Shown piece by piece: positions 58,000 to 64,000 of a DNA stretch of 64,000 bases. Positions within the stretch are counted from its first letter, which is position 1. Each line of letters begins with the position of its first letter. A program made the position numbers and the translations under genes. The DNA lies in contig OU342808.1 in NCBI GenBank assembly GCA_910591455.2, forward strand, positions 6,253,607 through 6,317,606, given 5' to 3'. The notes under the pieces were generated by a model. It was not told where the DNA came from. It saw nothing but the letters and a program-made list of their open reading frames with translations, and did no database searches. Source of the stretch: Pholis gunnellus. Lineage: Eukaryota > Chordata > Actinopteri > Perciformes > Pholidae.

Positions 58000-60900
58000 A
58001 ACATAACACCTACCGCCACAGCTGTCGCCAGCACGGATGGATAAATACAGTGGTAACAAAGAGAGATATTTTTACCCCGCATGTATTGAGGAAGTCGATC
58101 AGATGATTGATCACGGAGGCAAAATCATCGATAGCAGAAACGCTTCTGTGCCTGTTCTCTTTCAAAGACTTGTGTGTGTTCATACTGCCGTACAGCCAAA
58201 AATAAAGTATGCTGTGATTCTGACAGTTGCTCAACAAATTAATAATGCCTTTCTGAAATCTTCCACCTATGTTTGAGTCAGTAATCTCTTGTATTGAGTG
58301 GTTTCAGGTGAGAAAAAAAAGAAGAGGTCAATGTCCAGCGATGCATTCCACTGTCCCTCCCATCAGGTAGAGTGAAAAGATTGATTCTGGGGTGCATCCC
58401 AATTCCCTCTCAAACGATTCAACATCGATGTGCAAGGTCCTTAATTGAAATTCAGATGACCGAGTGGACCGAGCGCTCACTGCCAGCTAAATAGCCGAGT
58501 AGTCCCATCTGTCAAGCAGACACTTTTGTGAGCTGTGGTAAAGTCATATTTTGCAGAAGCAGAGGGACTCTGACAGTGTAATTCACCAGTCGTGACTCGT
58601 GTGTCTTTATTCTCCCATTTCTTTGAATAAATTAATCAAAATTAAAATGTGGTCTACCTTGAGATTTCCAAACCAACCATCAGGCAGATCGCTATGAAAA
58701 GTAATTGTAATAAGAAGAAAATGTTCCAATTCTTTAGACTAGTCTAATGATTTTGTGTGCCAGCACTGTGTACGTCATACTATAAGAATTAAAAAAGGAC
58801 AGGCTGATCCTGTTGCTTTAGATAGGTAGATATAATCTTTGTTAAATAGTTACGGACATCATCCTGCTGCAGGAAAAAGCTTGAACAATCACGGATTGCT
58901 TGATACGACCAGTCAGCACTGGTTGGTGATCATAAAGAAGAAGCGTAGAACTTTTAGCTACAGCCCTAGTAATTACCCATGTAGCCCTAACTCCAGCAGA
59001 AAGATGTCCACTCTCGTTAGCTAAAAAGAATGCATACACAGTTTTGGCGATCCTTTGGTTTCAAAACCAAACGAAGAAGGAGAGCCAGAAAAGGTGAATG
59101 AAGTGATTAGTAAGCTGTGCGATAAACGAGTCGAGGCTGAAGACGGAAACATGGCAAATATCCGCTCCCGTCTTTAAACTCGCCATCCGACATAATATGC
59201 AAGTCTGCTACCGACTCCGTCCACAAAGAGCAGCCGGACCAATACTTCTACCCCGGTGAGCACTCAACCCTCAATCACAGGAGACAGCCAGCATGGACTT
59301 AAGTCAGCCATTATGAAGTGACAGGTGGGTGCCTTCCGTGGCCGCTAGCTCCACCGGTGATCCACCGATGATCCACCTCTTAGCCTAAGACTGCAGAGTG
59401 CTGCTGGCAGGTTCCGCCTGTCAGAACAGATAACCGCAGTTCCAACACTCGCCCACCGTCCATGAAATCGCTCCAACAACTACAGCACCTGCTTGACTCC
59501 ACAGATAACTGATTTGTGTAGGTGCTATTAGGTGTAGAGCACAGGTTTCATGTTAATAGCTAAGATCCTTCCTCTGCAATGGGAGGTGAGTACTACATTT
59601 GTACGACATGGTGGACTGCCTCTGCATTATTAACATAAAAAGAAACTCCACTTTAAGGGTCTGGCGGTGCATTTTACATAAAGGCTATAACGGTTACAGC
59701 AGCTTTATTCCATCAGGTGCTGTAAGAGTTTAAAGAGACTAAAGAACTGGGGCTGAAAATCGTCTTCAGCTCCGGCTAATTACCCGGGCCAAGTTACGAG
59801 TCACATTACCGCACGGACGCAATTCATTAGTGCAACATTCAGACTTTAAAGCTGCTAATTTTACAGCAGTTGCATTCACTCGCTATTCAACGCGCGGTCA
59901 TGCTGGCAGACAACAAACAGAGCAGTTCAACAGCTTTCAGGCCTCTGTCGGCTAATGCCCCTGAAGAGTCAATGGCCGGGGGAGCAGATGCTAGCGGTGA
60001 ACTCACATTTATTCAATTCTTTCCTGAACTCTGCTCGGGACTGACAGGTGCACAGCATCTATAAAGTGATGACAAACACAGATACCACAGGGAACCCAGT
60101 TAGCAAGGCCCCCCGGGCAATATTGACTTACTTTTTATAGATCATGCACATTGTCTTAAAGTCTCTCTCTCTCCATCTCTCTCCATCTCTCGGAGGCTTC
60201 TCAAGCAGAAAGTGTTTACTTTGATAATCGCAGTGTTTCTCTCTCTCTTGGCGTCTGCTGACTGGTGCTGGCAGGTCTCCAGCCGTGCTGTGCGCTCTCT
60301 TTGATAGACTGTGGAAGTTGTTTTAATTGCACGGCTCTGACATATTTGGGAATTAATAACTGCTAGCTGTTTACTTAGCACAATCAATCCACGGGCTGCA
60401 GACACAAGTGTGTTCAACTGGGCTACACGTTCATTGAGGGGACCGATTGTTTATAGCACAGCATTTAAATTGTGCCGCCTTCTTGTTGAGCAACAATGAG
60501 AGTAGATGCATGGACATCGGCATAAACTTTAGTTCGGCACAATATACAGTGTACTTGTCCAAAGACCAACCCAGAAGCGGATTCATGCGCTGCACTATAA
60601 AGGGCAACTGCCTGGTTACAGTTGAACTGAAATATATGCCAAAAGGCAAGCAGAACATGAGGATTTAACATGAATGGTGATGAATAAAAGTGAAATGGCT
60701 TCACATTTTCTTCCAAATATGAACTTAAATGTTGGCGCAGCTAATAACAGCCCAGGAAATCTGTCTCGCTGGACAAAATGTCATTAATCGTCATTAGTAT
60801 TTAGTAGAATCTATAACGCCAAGAAGAACAGGAAGTGAATGAGTAAGCACTAGTGATGCTAATTCGTTAACCGTCAAAATGAGTGCCTTTCACGTAGATC

Positions 60901-62900
60901 CGCTGTGGTCGAAGGTCTTAACAAGCCGCTCAATTGCAACGATGGCCCGCCGCACAAACGGGTTGAATCATCATTTATTACCAGCTGCAGTGTCTGTGCA
61001 AAGCAGCAAACCGATTCCCCAGTTCACCCGTCCGGGAGAGTTAGAAGCCACTCTGTTGTGTGCATTTTCCCAGAGTCTCCCCAGCATCAATAAAATGAGC
61101 TTCTAGGTTTTTCAGCTGTGTGTCTCTCTGGTGTGCTCTATCAGGGGTTTTCTGCCGGTGTATTGGCGGCTCGGTCGAGAGAGTGCCGTTATAGATGTGA
61201 ACGCAGCGGTGCAGTGTGCGTGTGCAGTTCATTTGTCCGGGACTAAAAGCTACAGCTCCTCAGGACCCACGCTAAGTCACCGTGGCTTTCTTGCAGGCCA
61301 CTGTATGATTACAGTGAAGGGGGTTAGCCCCGAAGTTGGCAAAAACTCGGGCTCAGGTGCACTTGATTTGCGCTGACCTAATAATCTCTGGTGGACCAGC
61401 TATTCCCCTTTCAGCTTCTGTAGTTTTAGTATTTCCTTTAACTGATTATTTATTATTATTTGCGGTCAATGATTCATTATTAACATCCTTTGTGAGCAAC
61501 ATCAATTCTGCATGAATCCATAGCCTCTTGTACCTGACTCACTATCCATAAAGAACAGTTTAGGAAATGTTGGTAATGCTGACAACTTTTAAAAATAGTG
61601 AGAAGCCAACAAAGACTAAAAACTGGCATTGAATGATGGTTTGCCCCCGCAGACTGTTTCCTTCTGCCTACGTCCGACCTGATTCGTCTCTCGGGCTGTA
61701 TGGCAGCCAAACGGGATTTCACATTCATTCTTGTGAAATGAATATACCCAACAACAGAGATGGAGGCTTTGTGGGCTGAAAGTACAAACAGTGTAGGGGA
61801 GCGTGCAACATTTACACGAGTAATTGGAAAACCTGGTGTTGAATGGCAATAGAAAAGGCTTTATAAATTAATGGTCATCTTAACACCTTTTTAAATACTG
61901 TCTTATAGTCTCACCTTATTGAGCTTTACTCAAGGAGAAGGTTATCTTGGGCTGGGCTCCGATAACTTGTCTTCTAAATCCTCATTTAAATTGGATCCCA
62001 TAATACCCTCGGAGGAAATTCTCAGATTTTATTCTCTCGACTTGCACTCAAGCCGTTAAAGACACTTTGCCTCATCTCTCACGTGCAGAGAAACACATTC
62101 ACACGCTCGCTCGCCTCCTCTGCACAAAACCTCTGCAGCGCTACCGATTATCCACATGGTTATGAAATGTGTGCGAAGACACGCTGTGGTGGATGGGTGT
62201 GGCTGCATTCACAGTAGACTACCCTTCATCTCAGGTGTCCATCATGCACCAGCTTGTTGCCTCTTTGTGGTGGGCAGTTCAGAAGTCATTTTCCTTTTCG
62301 TTAACCTCATTGATCCGTCTCCTTCTGACCAAGGCAACCACTCGATGACCATCCAGATGCGAGCGGGACAGTTCCCCCACTTACTCTCCTCCACGACGCG
62401 CGTCTACATTTTTGTTCATCCCACTCTGTCCAATCTAAATGCATTCACACTGCTGTCTCCCATCATTCTAACAGAGGGCCCATATCTGGTCATTACCCTG
62501 CACTCTTTTCTAAAACTTCGTCAACTGTGGAGGCCATCAATATTTCATGTCTCGTCATTAATATTTAGTCCACCGAGTCTGGCCCTGCTCTGGACGAAGG
62601 CTCCATGACAGAGATGCTCCACGGTCCTGCATCTACGGCGCCAAAGAGAATAGGAAGTGAAAGAGTAAGCGGCATAAATTGTGTATGACTCCATAGAGTA
62701 CCGGACTCACCATCATCAAAGGCCTGACACGAAAGACAGTTTGGGAACTCTTTTTTTTTATGCTGACAACTTCAGCCAACACAGCCTCTGGTAAAAAAAA
62801 TCCTTAGAGATCGCACACATACACACTTACACATCTCTCTGAGACACACCGAGGCCGTTAACAGCACATACTGTGTGCAACCATGAAATCTAGGAGAGTC
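58000..62900. other. Gene-free stretch
   Basis: No exon recognised. The frame at 58037-58276 (79 codons) is open but matches no family I know. 59740-60060 and 61880-62100 look unique and could be conserved non-coding DNA. Confidence 0.4.
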
Positions 62901-62904
62901 ATCT

Positions 62905-63220
62905 CATCGACTGTGGCTCAGAGGGAGAGCAGGGTCGTCCTTCAATCAGAGGACCGGCGGTTCAGTCCCCGGCTCCGCTAGTCCATGTCGACGTGTCCTT
63001 GGGCAAGGCACTTAACCCCAAATTGCTCCCGTAGCTGTGGCTATGGTGTGTGAGCGAGTGTTCGTTAGAGTCCTGATGGGCAGGTGGCGTCTCGCATGGT
63101 AGCCCCTGCCATCAGTGTGTGAGTGTGTGTGAATGGGTGAATGATGACTAGTGTGAAAGTGCTTTGAGTGGTCGGAAGACTAGAAAAGTGCTATACTAGT
63201 GCAGTCCATTTACCATTTAT
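62905..63220 (+). mobile_element. tRNA-derived SINE
   Basis: The 5' part resembles a tRNA gene with an A-box-like 'tggctcagagggagagcagg' and a B-box-like 'ggttcagtccc' about 45 bp apart. The body has 'ccttgggcaaggcacttaac' and 'aattgctcccgtagctgtgg', and the tail 'agtgctttgagtggtcggaa' plus 'cagtccatttaccattt', all familiar from an abundant fish SINE. No open frame expected. The tail repeats 'ccatttaccattta'. Confidence 0.75.
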
Positions 63221-63409
63221 CCGTTTTAAATCACATTAATAATACTGAAATAAATATATTTAGCCGGATTACATGCCATTGTAATGTACTATTAAGCCGT
63301 ACGTCACAGTCTGTCTGCTGTCCGTGTAGTTTTCTGATAGTGTTCTACTTCCAGCTGCATGTCCTAAATGCTGCACCTATACAAAGTGCTCATGATAGCA
63401 TTCATAATC

Positions 63410-64000
63410 CTACGGATCAACGATACCTAACACAAGCGGTTAGCAGCTACAGACCACTTACAACCGCAAGATCTCAGAAAACATCAAAACAGCAGTTATT
63501 CTTCCAACAAACGAGGAAGCAGACGTGGAGGTGTGTCCCCCCCCCCCCCCGCATTCGCCATCTCGATGTCCCACCACTCCTCATCCGCCGAGTTCACAAT
63601 TTCCTCAGCAGCAGACCACAGGCTGTTACAAGAGGCGCAGCGACATCATCGACTGTCACCGGGGCCCCTCAGGGCTGGGTCCTCAGCTCCCTCCTTCAAG
63701 GCCCTTCACCTATTACCACATGCTTCAAACACTCAGACACTGCCAGACCTGGACGACCCAATGAAAACAACTCCGTTACGGCCCGTCAAAACTCCACCTC
63801 TCAATTCACACAATGGTGCACCGACAACTACCTGCGGCTAAATGTGGACTAGACAGAAAAGGCGTATTATTATTATTATTAGCCCATCAAACACACCCCA
63901 CGCTGGACTGTACCCAGAGTCAAATATCTCACACACATTATGAACAATAAAACAAAAAAAGTTTTGATCAACACACTTCTGACATCCATAAAATGTCCAA
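63410..64000 (+). pseudogene. LINE reverse-transcriptase remnant (runs off the window)
   Basis: The + strand has HNFLSSRPQAVTRG, then SSTVTGAPQGWVLSSLL, which is the 'NRPQ.V...S....TGAPQGCVLSPLLF' block of non-LTR reverse transcriptases. Further on, QWCTDNYLRLNVD and, after a stop, a 'WTVPRVKYL'-like segment match the 'WC..N.L.LNV.KT' and 'KYLG' parts. The F-ADDT motif is reduced to FKHSDT, and there are stops and a poly-C insertion (63539-63551). Dead copy, clade not resolved (Rex/CR1-like likely). Confidence 0.7.

Noticed and set aside
58037..58276. 79-codon + strand frame MDKYSGNKERYF...
   Set aside because: No recognisable family, no splice sites of note, adjacent to a family-B repeat.
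63199..63852. 217-codon + strand frame as a host gene
   Set aside because: The only recognisable part is a degraded LINE reverse transcriptase.

Overview
The window is vertebrate nuclear DNA, most likely from a percomorph teleost. It has one split gene with short exons and canonical GT/AG introns, very long (CA)n and poly-G/C tracts, Tc1-like and hAT-like DNA transposons, a tRNA-derived SINE and a LINE reverse-transcriptase remnant. Nothing in it is bacterial, and it has no operon, CRISPR array or rRNA gene.

Positions 1-26043 are one minus-strand gene, the fish orthologue of GPAT2 (mitochondrial-type glycerol-3-phosphate acyltransferase 2). I assembled 21 exons by hand from similarity to GPAT1/GPAT2 as I remember those proteins, and from splice sites. 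Every phase joins, giving 2253 nt (750 codons plus stop) ending at 164, with an AATAAA at 114-119. The 5' non-coding exon and promoter were not located. The protein keeps motif IV and the C-terminal architecture, but the acyltransferase His of motif I is Arg and motif III is absent. This fits GPAT2 as a diverged, possibly non-catalytic member of the family. The introns carry old transposons: a Tc1 remnant, a 2.3-kb repeat with a 282-bp tandem array, other dispersed repeats and a THAP-domain fragment. About half of the introns begin with a simple repeat within some 25 bp of the 5' splice site.

Positions 26044-64000 hold no host gene I can recognise. They contain a dead Tc1-like element fused to a (CA)n tract (30.5-32.1 kb), and a hAT remnant with BED-finger and C-terminal transposase pieces (53.2-56.0 kb). 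That hAT remnant is split by a full-length Tc1-like element whose 334-aa transposase reads without a break. There is also a SINE at 62.9 kb and a LINE RT fragment running off the right edge. Between them lie single-copy-looking stretches, some rich in TAATTA and octamer-like motifs, that could be regulatory, but this cannot be shown from one sequence.

No undescribed multi-gene system was found. The most useful leads are the degenerate catalytic motifs of this gpat2 and the clustering of simple repeats at its splice donors.
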